A stretch of 64,000 nt of DNA from Alcanivorax sediminis. Its GTDB lineage: Bacteria; Pseudomonadota; Gammaproteobacteria; Pseudomonadales; Alcanivoracaceae. Shown piece by piece: positions 1 through 8,358 of the stretch. A program made the translations under genes and the position numbers. How positions within the stretch are numbered: position 1 is the first letter of the stretch; every line of letters begins with the position of its first letter. The stretch covers positions 1,550,001 through 1,614,000 of the forward strand of contig NZ_WIRE01000001.1 of assembly GCF_009601165.1 (NCBI RefSeq), written 5' to 3'. The notes below the pieces were generated by a model that did not search any database, was not told the origin of the DNA, and saw only the letters and a list, made by a program, of their open reading frames with translations.

Positions 1-29
1 GCGGATTTGCTGGTTTGGGCCTTGGACAC
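1..29 (-). CDS. 5' end of a divergent gene (partial)
   Basis: A GTG codon at 27-29 on the minus strand is preceded by a strong Shine-Dalgarno sequence (GAGGAGAA, minus strand of 35-42). It opens a frame reading MSKAQTSKS before the window ends. Nothing more of the protein is visible, so no function can be given. Its start faces the TetR gene at 115 with a palindromic operator between them, the usual arrangement of a TetR repressor and a divergently transcribed target. An ATG at 45-47 opens another frame but lacks a ribosome binding site. Confidence 0.4.
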
Positions 30-70
30 AGGAGTTCTCCTCGCATTCTTGCGGCTGTTTCGGTTAAGCT

Positions 71-92
71 AATTCAAGCAATTACTTGAATT
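71..92. promoter_or_regulatory. Inverted-repeat operator upstream of TetR gene
   Basis: The arms AATTCAAG (71-78) and CTTGAATT (85-92) are perfectly complementary and separated by CAATTA. The site lies 22 bases before the TetR start codon and between two divergent genes. Size and symmetry fit a TetR dimer site. That it is bound by the adjacent TetR protein (autorepression) is inference from position. Confidence 0.6.
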
Positions 93-114
93 CAACTTGC
101 GTTTTGAGGGAGAC

Positions 115-720
115 ATGCGCCGACAACCCAAGCAGAAGCGGTCCCGGGAAATGGTGGACAGGATCCTGGAAGCGGCCGCTTCCACATTGGTTGAGCGAGG
201 CCTGGAGTTCACCACGACCAATCACATCGCAGACAAGGCGGGGGTTAATATCGCGTCGCTATATCACTACTTCACTAACAAGGAAGAGGTGGTGGCTGCA
301 GTGCTGGAATGGCAGGCCAGGAAGCTGATGCAGGGCTTCAGCGAGCAGCAGAGCCAGCTGGATATAGCACGAATGCCTTTGCCGGTTCTGGCAAGGACGG
401 GGCTGGTCTTCACCTTGCATGCCCTGCGGGCCGACCCGGTGATCGGGGAATTGGCCAAACACTGGAATCAGCTCTCCCCCCAGTACGCCATGTCATTGCT
501 GGAGCAGCAGTTACTGGATATTGGCATGGCCTGGTTCAGGGCTAATTACCAGGAATACCCGATTGATGATCTGCATGTACGGCTTTTTGTTGTAATCAAC
601 GCATCCATGGCAACCCTTGCGCGGTATCTGGCCATTCCCGCTTCCATGATCAAAGACAATGAGATTGTGGATGTGCTGACAGACATGATCGTGAAAACAC
701 TTAGTCCGGACACGAAGTAG
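115..720 (+). CDS. TetR/AcrR family transcriptional regulator
   Basis: This is a 201-residue protein with an N-terminal TetR helix-turn-helix at about residues 10-55; HIADKAGVNIASLYHYF is the typical recognition-helix region. The C-terminal half would be the ligand-binding and dimerisation domain and gives no clue to the effector. The frame is open from a TTG at 97, but ATG 115 is preceded by GAGGGA at 106-111 and is the better start. A perfect inverted repeat lies just upstream (71-92), so autoregulation is likely. Base composition is closer to the core genome than to the AT-rich genes that follow, so it may not belong to the biosynthetic cluster downstream. Confidence 0.85.
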   Translation: MRRQPKQKRSREMVDRILEAAASTLVERGLEFTTTNHIADKAGVNIASLYHYFTNKEEVVAAVLEWQARKLMQGFSEQQSQLDIARMPLPVLARTGLVFTLHALRADPVIGELAKHWNQLSPQYAMSLLEQQLLDIGMAWFRANYQEYPIDDLHVRLFVVINASMATLARYLAIPASMIKDNEIVDVLTDMIVKTLSPDTK

Positions 721-999
721 CCATTGCATTTGAGGCAATCGAAGAAAGCGACTGCCGAGAATAAGAGGTCTTATATATGCGCATTTGTTCACTTAATTAT
801 AGGGCTCTTCATTATGGGGTAAGCATATTGTGAAGGTGCTGGGCCGGGCGCCGAGCTTCACTTTTTTACCTACCGGTGTGCAGGAGTGTTATACCGCTGA
901 AATGGTTTTTTCATTGTTTTATCGCTTTGTTCTTGCGTTTTGTGACTCCGGTTCATAACCTCCCAGTGAGGATTTTTTCCGTTAATTAAATGAAAAAAT
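721..999. other. Intergenic region between two TetR genes
   Basis: No gene is seen in this 279-base stretch. It contains the small inverted repeat ATAAGA-GG-TCTTAT at 761-774. It then becomes AT-rich towards the second TetR gene, marking the left edge of the AT-richer block. No insertion-sequence ends or tRNA fragment were recognised here. Confidence 0.4.
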
Positions 1000-1581
1000 A
1001 TGGCAAGAACGAAAGGTTTTAATAAAGAGGACGTTGTTGAGCGTGCCATGAATTTGTTCTGGAAGCAGGGTTATCATGCTACCAGTATGCAAGATATTGT
1101 AACGCACGTTGGTTTGAATCGTTCAAGCCTTTATGAGTCGTTTGAAGGAAAGAAGGATCTTTTTGATCAGTCACTGGATAACTATTGTCGTATTAATCGG
1201 GAAGGGGTGAAGTCGCTACTGAGTAATGAGGAAAGCGTGAAGGCGGGTATTCGAAATCTGCTTTACTCTTCAGTGGCCTGTACCCTTGAAGATGAAGAAC
1301 GAAAAGGCTGTTTTGTAGTGAACTCAACCACCGAGCTCGTTCCTGGTGATGAAGTGCTCCTCAAAGCCCTTTCGCGAAACCGGATGCTCTTTGAAAAGGT
1401 TTTTCAGGGTTTCCTGAAGAAAGGCATTGAGAGTGGGGAAATCTCACCGGACAAAGATATCAAGACTTTGTCCGGCTTGATTTATACTCTTTTTTCTGGA
1501 CTTAACGTTATTGCCAAGTTGGAAAAAAGCCCCAAAAAATTGATGGCACAGATTGATCTGGTGCTTGGTGTGCTCGATTAA
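1000..1581 (+). CDS. TetR/AcrR family regulator, probable cluster regulator
   Basis: This 193-residue protein carries the TetR DNA-binding domain at residues 1-55, including [20 protein letters not shown]. The C-terminal half is of the type seen in NemR/AcuR-like repressors that sense electrophiles and quinones; that sub-family call is tentative. Its stop codon overlaps that of the convergent transketolase gene (both stops fall within TTAA at 1578-1581). Two near-identical sites, GGAATGATCGTTC at 4503 and 4766, flank the divergent promoters of the SDR and monooxygenase genes. They are the natural candidates for its operators. Its AT-rich composition matches the cluster. Confidence 0.82.
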   Translation: MARTKGFNKEDVVERAMNLFWKQGYHATSMQDIVTHVGLNRSSLYESFEGKKDLFDQSLDNYCRINREGVKSLLSNEESVKAGIRNLLYSSVACTLEDEERKGCFVVNSTTELVPGDEVLLKALSRNRMLFEKVFQGFLKKGIESGEISPDKDIKTLSGLIYTLFSGLNVIAKLEKSPKKLMAQIDLVLGVLD

Positions 1582-3575
1582 TACCTATCAGAAAAGTGAC
1601 GTTGTATTCTTTCCCGTATCTTCCCTGCATTAAATCCAAAGTGCTCCATTACTTTCTCACCGGGACCAGACTTCCCGAATTGATCAATACCAATAACAAG
1701 ACCTTCAAGGCCGACATACTTGTGCCAGAAATCAGGATGAAGGGCCTCTATTGCAACCCTGTCAGTGACTGCGCGAGGTAATACTTTCTCCTTGTAATCG
1801 GCGTCCTGTCGATCGAAGGCCGACGTGCTGGGCATCGAGACCACCCTCACATTGTGTCCAGTGAGTAAAGCTTTGACTTCCATGGCAACGGATACCTCCG
1901 AGCCAGTGGCAAGAATAATAAGATCCGGATGCGTTTCACTATCACTGAGAATATAGGCACCCTTTTCAATTTCCTTGATTTGAGAGGGATAACGATTCTG
2001 TGGTGGAAGTGACTGGCGTGACAGAACAAGAGCGGAGGGGCCATCCGTGCGAACCAGGGCCGCTTTCCAGCTGACAGCCGTTTCTACCGCATCACAGGGG
2101 CGCCATGTTTCGAGCCCGGGGGTGTTTCTCAATGAGGTAAGTTGCTCAATCGGTTGATGAGTAGGGCCATCCTCTCCGAGAGCAACAGAATCATGTGTAT
2201 AAACGAAAATCGATTGTTGTTGCATCAATGATGCCATGCGGACCGCATTACGTCCGTACTCCATGAAAACGAGAAAGGTAGCGCCATAGGGAGTGAAGCC
2301 GCCATGGAGTGCAATGCCGTTCATGATGGCCGACATGCCAAACTCCCGAACGCCATAGTGCAGATAATTGCCTTCCGGCATATCGGCTGTAACCGCTTGT
2401 GCACCCTTCCATAGAGTAAGGTTCGAGACTGCGAGATCCGCGGAACCTCCTACCAACTCTGGCAGTAGAGGGCCAATTCTATCCAATGTGTTCAATGAGG
2501 CCTGGCGAGTTGAAACAGGATCAGCACTCTGCTGAAGCTCATAGATGAACCCGTCAATCTGACTTGGGAAATGCTCAGGTAGTTCGCCAAGAGAGAGCCG
2601 CTGCAGTTCATAGGCGAGTTGCGGATAAGCATCAGTATAAGCTTTCATTAGCGTTGCCCACGCTTGAAAGCGTTGCTTGCCGGCAGCTTTACCATCCCAT
2701 TTCGCATAGATATCTTCAGGAATATCGAAAGCATCTTCATTCCAGCCAATACTTAACTTGGCGAGATGGACCTCGTCAGAACCTAGCGGGGCTCCGTGAC
2801 AAGATTCCTTGCCTTCTTTGTTAGGCGAGCCTTTGCCTATGATCGTCTGACAGCAAATTAGCGAAGGAAAAGGGGACTCTTGAGCCGCATTGATGGCATT
2901 AATGATGGCATCAGGGTTATGGCCATCGACCTCGGCAATAACATGCCATCCGTATGACTCAAAACGTTTCGGGGTGTCGTCAGTGAACCAGCCCTTGACC
3001 TCGCCATCAATCGAGATGCCATTATCGTCGTAAAAGGCAATGAGTTTATTGAGCTTAAGGGTGCCAGCAAGAGAGCAGACTTCGTGGGATATCCCTTCCA
3101 TAAGGCAACCATCACCAAGAAAAACATAGGTAAAATGATCAATAACAGGGTATCCAGGGCGATTGAACTGGGCGGCCAGGGTTCTTTCTGCGATTGCCAT
3201 TCCTACAGCATTTGCAAGTCCCTGACCAAGTGGACCGGTTGTCGTGTCCACGCCTGGGGTGTGACCCTGCTCAGGATGACCGGGTGTGAAGGAGTCAAGT
3301 TGGCGAAACTGCTTCAAGTCATCAATGGACAAGTCATAGCCGGTAAGATGCAGAAGTGAGTAAAGCAGTATGGAGGCATGTCCATTGGACAAAATAAAGC
3401 GGTCACGGTTGAACCAGTCAGGATGTTCAGGACTGTGGGAGAAGTAATCGTTCCATAGTACTTCCGCAATGTCAGCCATGCCCATCGGTGCCCCAGGATG
3501 CCCCGATTTGGCTTGCTGTACAGCATCCATACTGAGTGCACGGATAGCGTTGGCTAAATCTTGACGGGATGGCAT
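1578..3575 (-). CDS. tkt: Transketolase
   Basis: This ThDP-dependent enzyme of the pentose phosphate pathway moves two-carbon units and can make erythrose-4-phosphate from fructose-6-phosphate. At 665 residues it is full length. Visible are the N-terminal SGHPGAPMG motif, the ThDP/Mg motif GDG at 154-156 followed by DDN, the central pyrimidine domain with [13 protein letters not shown], and the C-terminal transketolase domain. No key residue appears lost. Erythrose-4-phosphate is a substrate of DAHP synthase, encoded at 12680, so in this cluster it probably raises shikimate-pathway flux. A housekeeping copy elsewhere in the genome is expected but cannot be seen. The SDR gene lies upstream on the same strand, with a terminator-like hairpin between them. 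Confidence 0.95.
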   Translation of the reverse strand: MPSRQDLANAIRALSMDAVQQAKSGHPGAPMGMADIAEVLWNDYFSHSPEHPDWFNRDRFILSNGHASILLYSLLHLTGYDLSIDDLKQFRQLDSFTPGHPEQGHTPGVDTTTGPLGQGLANAVGMAIAERTLAAQFNRPGYPVIDHFTYVFLGDGCLMEGISHEVCSLAGTLKLNKLIAFYDDNGISIDGEVKGWFTDDTPKRFESYGWHVIAEVDGHNPDAIINAINAAQESPFPSLICCQTIIGKGSPNKEGKESCHGAPLGSDEVHLAKLSIGWNEDAFDIPEDIYAKWDGKAAGKQRFQAWATLMKAYTDAYPQLAYELQRLSLGELPEHFPSQIDGFIYELQQSADPVSTRQASLNTLDRIGPLLPELVGGSADLAVSNLTLWKGAQAVTADMPEGNYLHYGVREFGMSAIMNGIALHGGFTPYGATFLVFMEYGRNAVRMASLMQQQSIFVYTHDSVALGEDGPTHQPIEQLTSLRNTPGLETWRPCDAVETAVSWKAALVRTDGPSALVLSRQSLPPQNRYPSQIKEIEKGAYILSDSETHPDLIILATGSEVSVAMEVKALLTGHNVRVVSMPSTSAFDRQDADYKEKVLPRAVTDRVAIEALHPDFWHKYVGLEGLVIGIDQFGKSGPGEKVMEHFGFNAGKIRERIQRHFSDRY

Positions 3576-3614
3576 GAAGGCTGCTCCTGAAACCGATGGA
3601 TATCGTGTCCAACC

Positions 3615-3660
3615 GGAAAGATAAAGAAACTGCTATGCCGCAAGGGGGACGACATAGCAG
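3615..3660 (-). terminator. Hairpin with T-rich tail between SDR and tkt
   Basis: CTGCTATGCCG at 3630-3640 pairs with CGACATAGCAG at 3650-3660 (one G-U pair, 9-base loop). On the minus strand the hairpin is followed by TTTCTTTATCTTTCC. It lies after the SDR stop codon and before the tkt start, so it would terminate or attenuate SDR transcription before tkt. Confidence 0.6.
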
Positions 3661-3677
3661 GATAAAGTTGCCACAAC

Positions 3678-3691
3678 GAGGTAATTACCTC
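3678..3691. promoter_or_regulatory. Perfect 14-base palindrome
   Basis: GAGGTAATTACCTC is its own reverse complement. It lies between the SDR stop and the hairpin upstream of tkt. It could be a dimeric-repressor site controlling tkt separately; no protein can be assigned. Confidence 0.35.
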
Positions 3692-3699
3692 AGCAGGAG

Positions 3700-4458
3700 T
3701 TAGCTGCTGAGAAGAGGATTAATATTGCAGCCGCCATCAATATTGATTTCGGCTCCTGTGATGAATGCTGCATCGTCAGAAGCCAGGAATGTGACCAAAT
3801 TGGCGATTTCTTCGGGTTGGCCAAAGCGTTTAAGGGGGATGCGAGCCTGTAGCGCCTGAGCAAAGCCTGAGATTTCATCCTGGGACATGCCGGTTTTGCC
3901 GAAAATGGCTGTTTCGGTGGGGCCAGGGTTGACAGCATTAACGCGTATTTTTCTCGGAGCAAGCTCTGTGGCTGCGGTACGAGTATAGGAATTGAGTGCT
4001 GCTTTAGAGGCGGCATAAATAGCGGTCATCGGCATACCTGTATAGGCATTAATTGATGACAAGTTGATAATGGATGCACCCTCATTGAGTACAGGAAGCA
4101 GTTTTTCAATGGTGAAAACCGCTCCTTTAAAGTTAATGCCCATCTGATGATCAAACATCTCTTCAGAGATCTGACCAACGGGAGCAGGCGCGAAAATGCC
4201 GGCATTAACAAAGAGAATATCCAGTGAGCCAAGCTCCTCCTTGACCTGGGAAACCAGTTTTTCGATGGCGGAAAGATCCGAAACATCAGCAACCGACCCA
4301 ATAACTGAGAGGGATTCTGCAGCGGAGTAAACCTTGTCAGTGGATCGCCCTGTGATCATGACCCGGGCTCCGTGCTCTGCCAATGCTTTGGCGGTAGCAA
4401 ACCCAATGCCACTGTTTCCGCCAGTCACGAGTGCTGTCTTACCTTCCAGGTTTTTCAT
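3700..4458 (-). CDS. SDR family oxidoreductase
   Basis: This 252-residue classical short-chain dehydrogenase/reductase has the cofactor motif TGGNSGIG at about 12-19 and NAG at about 87. Its catalytic Ser lies in NLSSINAYTG, with YAASKAALN (Tyr-x-x-x-Lys) and the NPGPTET loop after it. The substrate cannot be deduced. It is transcribed divergently from the flavin monooxygenase, and both promoters carry the same GGAATGATCGTTC site, so they are probably co-regulated. It could act on a quinol, ketone or aldehyde made by the cluster or detoxify a by-product; that is inference. The start has AAGGATGA just upstream. Confidence 0.88.
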   Translation of the reverse strand: MKNLEGKTALVTGGNSGIGFATAKALAEHGARVMITGRSTDKVYSAAESLSVIGSVADVSDLSAIEKLVSQVKEELGSLDILFVNAGIFAPAPVGQISEEMFDHQMGINFKGAVFTIEKLLPVLNEGASIINLSSINAYTGMPMTAIYAASKAALNSYTRTAATELAPRKIRVNAVNPGPTETAIFGKTGMSQDEISGFAQALQARIPLKRFGQPEEIANLVTFLASDDAAFITGAEINIDGGCNINPLLSS

Positions 4459-4502
4459 TATTCATCCTTTAATTAACGTTTGAATAGGAGTCAGACCATT
4501 CA

Positions 4503-4516
4503 GGAATGATCGTTCC
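4503..4516. promoter_or_regulatory. Putative TetR operator, SDR promoter side
   Basis: GGAATGATCGTTCC is a near-palindrome, 14 bases with one non-matching pair. It lies about 45 bases upstream of the SDR start codon on the minus strand and is repeated as GGAATGATCGTTCT at 4766. Pairing of the same motif at both ends of a divergent promoter region suggests one regulator controls both directions. Confidence 0.6.
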
Positions 4517-4765
4517 GAAAAGCTAGCATGACCCCATTCATATGATCAAACGGATAACTGGGGCGAAGTTATCTAAATTCTTAATGTGGCTTAAAGTGAG
4601 GCAATAAGGACGTGGGTGCTAAAAGTGGCGACGCCCTGAAATTGAGCATTGGCGCGCCATTTGTGGGCAAGAAAGAAATTTTGTGAGCCGGGACACTATT
4701 CAAAAAAACTTCAAGTTAATTTGTTGCAAACGAAATATTGCTTATGTAGATTGTTGCCCAATACT
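4517..4765. other. Divergent promoter region of the cluster
   Basis: This is a non-coding, AT-rich stretch between the two operator copies. On the plus strand TTGCTT followed 17 bases later by ATACTG just before the 4766 operator is a reasonable sigma-70 promoter for the eight-gene operon. Other hexamer choices are possible. Confidence 0.4.
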
Positions 4766-4779
4766 GGAATGATCGTTCT
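4766..4779. promoter_or_regulatory. Putative TetR operator, operon promoter side
   Basis: GGAATGATCGTTCT sits 33 bases before the start of the FAD monooxygenase, overlapping or just downstream of the likely -10 element. Binding there would block transcription of the operon. It matches the site at 4503 in 13 of 14 bases. Confidence 0.6.
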
Positions 4780-4812
4780 GTTTTCTTGTTGCTGATGTCC
4801 TAGGGAGTGGGG

Positions 4813-6048
4813 ATGATGAAGATTGGCCTCATAGGCGGAGGTGTTGGGGGGCTAACTCTCGCTCTGTCACTGGTAAAAGAAGGTTACAGGGATATTCATA
4901 TCTTTGAGTCTTCGAAAGAGATCAGTGAGCTCGGTGTCGGGATCAACATCCTGCCACATGCAATGAGAATCATGGATGGCCTCGGTTTGCTGGAATCGCT
5001 GGTGGAGGCGAGTGTTGAGACCGAGAGCCTTAGCTACTACACGCAAAAAGGGCAGTTAATTCTTTCTGATCAGCGTGGGGTAAATGCGGGCTACTCCTGG
5101 CCTCAGATTTCGATCCATAGATCCGCTCTGATACAAATCCTTTATTCCGCCGTTATCGAAGAGCTTGGCAAAGAGAAAATACATACAGATTGCCGTCTGA
5201 CGGGGTTTGAATCTCAGCCAGGAACGCCGGTTATTGCCTCTTTCTCTGAAAGAAATGAAGAATTTGACCTTCTGGTTGGTTGTGACGGCATTCATTCCGA
5301 AGTGCGAAAAACCATGTACCCAAATGAAGGGGCGCCAAAATGGGATGGGATTACCATGTGGCGTGGTGTTTCGTGGATGCCCGCCTCAAGCGTATTTGAG
5401 TCCATGATTATTGCCGGGAAGTCGGAGCATCGGATGGTAATGTACCCAATAAAAAAAGAGCCGGATGGTCAGTATCTGGTGAATTGGGTAGCTAAACACA
5501 AAACCTCTTCAGCTCAGGAAATGCCGAGGCAAGACTGGGTTCATAAAGTAGACAAAAGAGAAATACCTGAGCACTTCAATAACTTTGAATTCCTGAAAAT
5601 ATCAGAGTTGATTGCCAAGTCAGAAGCCATATACAAGTATCCGCAAGTCGATAGAGACCCTCTTCCTGCTTGGCATTACAACAACGTGACGTTGCTTGGA
5701 GATGCCGCTCACCCAATGTACCCATCAGGGTCTAATGGCGCCTCTCAGGCAATTCTTGACTGTGAATCATTTGTTTGTTCGCTCAAGGAAGAAAAGGATT
5801 TAGGTGCAGCGCTTACACGCTATGAAGAGGAAAGAAGAACCGCAACCTCCGAAATCGTTCTGAAGAACAGAAAAGCTGGCCCTGAGCGATGCATAGATGT
5901 AGTGGAGGAGCGCGCTCCAAACGGTTTCGATGATATTAGCCAGGTGATATCCAAGGATGAACTTGAGTCTATTTTACAAGACTACAAGAAAGTGGCCGGG
6001 TTTGACCGCAATACCCTGGGAAATTTTAAAAAGCCTGTATCTGCTTGA
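4813..6048 (+). CDS. Class A FAD-dependent aromatic monooxygenase
   Basis: This 411-residue single-component flavoprotein hydroxylase belongs to the salicylate hydroxylase/PhzS/p-hydroxybenzoate hydroxylase superfamily. It has the dinucleotide motif GGGVGG at 8-13, the DG motif in LVGCDGIHSEVRK (158-159) and the GD motif in LLGDAAHPMYPSGSNG (296-297). No membrane segment is seen. It is first in an eight-gene operon and directly precedes the chorismate-lyase-like gene, so a hydroxybenzoate is a likely substrate. Decarboxylative hydroxylation to a hydroquinone, as salicylate-hydroxylase relatives do, is one possibility (inference). A GTG at 4807 is in frame, but AGGGAG at 4802-4807 favours ATG 4813 or 4816. 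Confidence 0.88.
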   Translation: MMKIGLIGGGVGGLTLALSLVKEGYRDIHIFESSKEISELGVGINILPHAMRIMDGLGLLESLVEASVETESLSYYTQKGQLILSDQRGVNAGYSWPQISIHRSALIQILYSAVIEELGKEKIHTDCRLTGFESQPGTPVIASFSERNEEFDLLVGCDGIHSEVRKTMYPNEGAPKWDGITMWRGVSWMPASSVFESMIIAGKSEHRMVMYPIKKEPDGQYLVNWVAKHKTSSAQEMPRQDWVHKVDKREIPEHFNNFEFLKISELIAKSEAIYKYPQVDRDPLPAWHYNNVTLLGDAAHPMYPSGSNGASQAILDCESFVCSLKEEKDLGAALTRYEEERRTATSEIVLKNRKAGPERCIDVVEERAPNGFDDISQVISKDELESILQDYKKVAGFDRNTLGNFKKPVSA

Positions 6049-6106
6049 TGTTTGACGTAAGCGTGAGACAGAGGCGGGGGATCAGGAAGGGATGCAGGAG
6101 CTGACA

Positions 6107-6745
6107 ATGGATGCCGAAGAAACGGAAAGCTTGTCCGGTAGTGGTTTTGTTGCTGAAGGCTGCTACGTTCGGGATGGCGAAGATTCCGAATACTATCCAA
6201 AGAAATTGTCGATAGGTAAAAGCCTGTCGGAACTCAAGCTAAATCACATTCAAAAAATTCTATTGATGACCGATGGTACTGTTACGGAGTTGCTTGAGTA
6301 TCTATCACAGGAGCCCATTGTCATTGAGAAGGTTTATCAGAAGCTGGAGGGCGACCTTTGCGGTGTTCCTGATGAACATGTGAGCTCTATTCAGCCTGGG
6401 GTGTCGCAAGTCCTGATCAGGAAAATTATTCTTAAGGGGAAGATAACCCGGAAGAACTATATCTATGCTGAGTCTACGATCCTTGTGGACTGTCTGCCAT
6501 CCGACTTTCGCAACGAACTGATTAACACTAAAACGCCGATTGGAAAACTGTGGTCTAAACATCGGCTTGAAACATACAAGACGGACTTTGTTGCCATTAA
6601 GGAAAAGCCCACAGCACAGATCGCATCTCACCTCTCCATTCCGCTGGATACTGATGTTCTGAGCAGAACCTACTGTGTTTATTCGTGCGGGGAGAAGTCG
6701 ATGGTTATTACGGAAAAATTCTCTTCAGATTTGTTTGTTGAATAG
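6107..6745 (+). CDS. Chorismate lyase-like (UbiC/DUF98 family) protein
   Basis: I align this 212-residue protein with UbiC from memory. The block VLIRKIILKG (Arg105) matches the E. coli WLREILL segment with product-binding Arg76. NTKTPIGKLWSKH matches the PLGRYLF block. MVITEKF (Glu203) matches LLTELF with Glu155. Both key residues are therefore present. The reaction would be chorismate to pyruvate plus 4-hydroxybenzoate, or a 3-hydroxy isomer in related chorismatases. This copy sits in an oxygenase operon, not next to ubiA, which argues for secondary metabolism. ATG 6107 with AGGAG at 6096-6100 is preferred over ATG 6092, whose AGGAAGG is too close. Confidence 0.8.
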   Translation: MDAEETESLSGSGFVAEGCYVRDGEDSEYYPKKLSIGKSLSELKLNHIQKILLMTDGTVTELLEYLSQEPIVIEKVYQKLEGDLCGVPDEHVSSIQPGVSQVLIRKIILKGKITRKNYIYAESTILVDCLPSDFRNELINTKTPIGKLWSKHRLETYKTDFVAIKEKPTAQIASHLSIPLDTDVLSRTYCVYSCGEKSMVITEKFSSDLFVE

Positions 6746-6807
6746 CGTAATTATTAATCTAATTGATTTGGTTGATTCAACGGAATGAGATTGTGTTGGG
6801 GAAAAAT

Positions 6808-8358
6808 ATGAAAGCATCAAATAAATTGTATGACTGTGTAGTTGTGGGTGCAGGTCCAGGTGGTGTGGTGGCAACAAAGGAGCTGATTGAAAATGGCGTA
6901 GACAATATTGTTTGTCTGGAGAAGTCTGATTCAATTGGTGGCGTATTTGCGAAAGGTTACGACAGCCTGCTACTAACATCATCGGCAACATTCAGCATGT
7001 TTTCAGATTTTCTCAATAAGCCAGGTGAAGATAATCACTTCTGGTCAAAAGAAGAAGCCGTGGAATATTGGCAAAAGTATGCATCTCATTTTGGTGTGAA
7101 TGGGTTTATCCGTTTTAACACTGAAGTGACAAATGTTGATCGCGACGGAGATTTGTGGCGTATCGATCTGGGTGATGATCATATCTTTTCAAGAAGAATA
7201 ATTCTGGCGACGGGAAATAATAGTATTGAAAGTTACCCGGATTGGTCAGAAAAACTTAAAGAAATCCAGTTTTCACACTCAAAACACTACAAGAATGCTG
7301 AGTCGTTTGTTGGTAAGCGTGTTCTTGTTGTTGGAGGAGGAGAATCCGCTTCTGATATTGCTCTCGATATCTCTCGTGTGGCTGATCAGTGCTGGATTAG
7401 CTTGAGAGAAAGTGCGGGATGGGTTGTGCCAAGAAAAAGGGGAGAGTACGCAACGGATATCTCAACGCACAGAGGTATCTGGGATTTGCCGCGTCAGTAT
7501 GGGACATATTTTACAAGGCGATCCATTGAAATAGAGAAAGAAAAGAATGACCCCCTCTACGATGCAGTAGCCATGCTTAACAGCAAAATTCCAGACCCCA
7601 AGGGGATATGGAGCACCTATGGAACAAAGACTACGGCTCTGGCTGAGGCGATTGCATATCACAACTGTAAAGTTGTTGGTGAAATTGTAAATGTAGCTGA
7701 TGAAGATCGGAGACTGGAGTCAGCAGACAGAATCAGTCTTGAAAATGTTGATGCGGTGGTGTTCTCGACCGGGTACGTCAATATCACACCATTCATGCCT
7801 GAACAGTACCGTCAATGTGACCCCAGAACCTTGTACAAGCATATGATTCATCCTGAACTGGGTGACTCTTTGTGTTGGATTGGTGTGGCAAGGCCTGGGT
7901 TTGGCAGTCAGTTCCCTATCATGGAAATGCAGTCTCGTTACTTCGCCCTTCTTTGTAGTAAACAGGCGGAATTACCTAATCATGAGATGATGCATAAATC
8001 GATTAACGAAGACCATGATAAGAATATTGAGCAATTTGGCAAAAATGCTCAAAGAATAAGAAGCCTGGTTGATTATTTCAGATACATGGATGGCATGGCA
8101 GAAGTAATCGGATGCAAACCTCCGTTGAAAGAGTATTTTGTGCGCTATCCATTGCTTTGGTTGACCATGATGTATGGCCCTGCTCAGGCGACCCAGTACC
8201 GTTTGGTGGGGCCTGGAAGTAAAAAGAAGATCGCACACCGTATACTGCGTCAGCTCCCGGTAAGTAAGTTTAATAACGTGGTCAAGATGGGCTTGAGAAT
8301 GAGGGTGGCTCATGCTCTTGATTCGGTGAATCTATATGCTCAGCGGAAGCTTCTCTAA
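6808..8358 (+). CDS. FMO-type flavin-dependent monooxygenase (first copy)
   Basis: This 516-residue class B flavoprotein monooxygenase has FAD motif GAGPGG at 14-19 and an NADPH motif GGGESAS at 176-182. Between them is a degenerate FMO signature around FSHSKHYKNAESF. The C-terminal TQYRLVGPGS block is typical of FMOs. It shares blocks with the second copy at 10914, for example LLLTSSATFSMFSDF against MMLTISMKLMSFSDY, so they are paralogues. A chorismate lyase gene beside an FMO-like gene recalls bmp6-bmp5 of marine bacteria, where Bmp5 decarboxylates and brominates 4-hydroxybenzoate. Whether this protein halogenates or only oxygenates cannot be told from sequence. ATG 6808 has GGGGA five bases upstream. 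Confidence 0.85.
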   Translation: MKASNKLYDCVVVGAGPGGVVATKELIENGVDNIVCLEKSDSIGGVFAKGYDSLLLTSSATFSMFSDFLNKPGEDNHFWSKEEAVEYWQKYASHFGVNGFIRFNTEVTNVDRDGDLWRIDLGDDHIFSRRIILATGNNSIESYPDWSEKLKEIQFSHSKHYKNAESFVGKRVLVVGGGESASDIALDISRVADQCWISLRESAGWVVPRKRGEYATDISTHRGIWDLPRQYGTYFTRRSIEIEKEKNDPLYDAVAMLNSKIPDPKGIWSTYGTKTTALAEAIAYHNCKVVGEIVNVADEDRRLESADRISLENVDAVVFSTGYVNITPFMPEQYRQCDPRTLYKHMIHPELGDSLCWIGVARPGFGSQFPIMEMQSRYFALLCSKQAELPNHEMMHKSINEDHDKNIEQFGKNAQRIRSLVDYFRYMDGMAEVIGCKPPLKEYFVRYPLLWLTMMYGPAQATQYRLVGPGSKKKIAHRILRQLPVSKFNNVVKMGLRMRVAHALDSVNLYAQRKLL

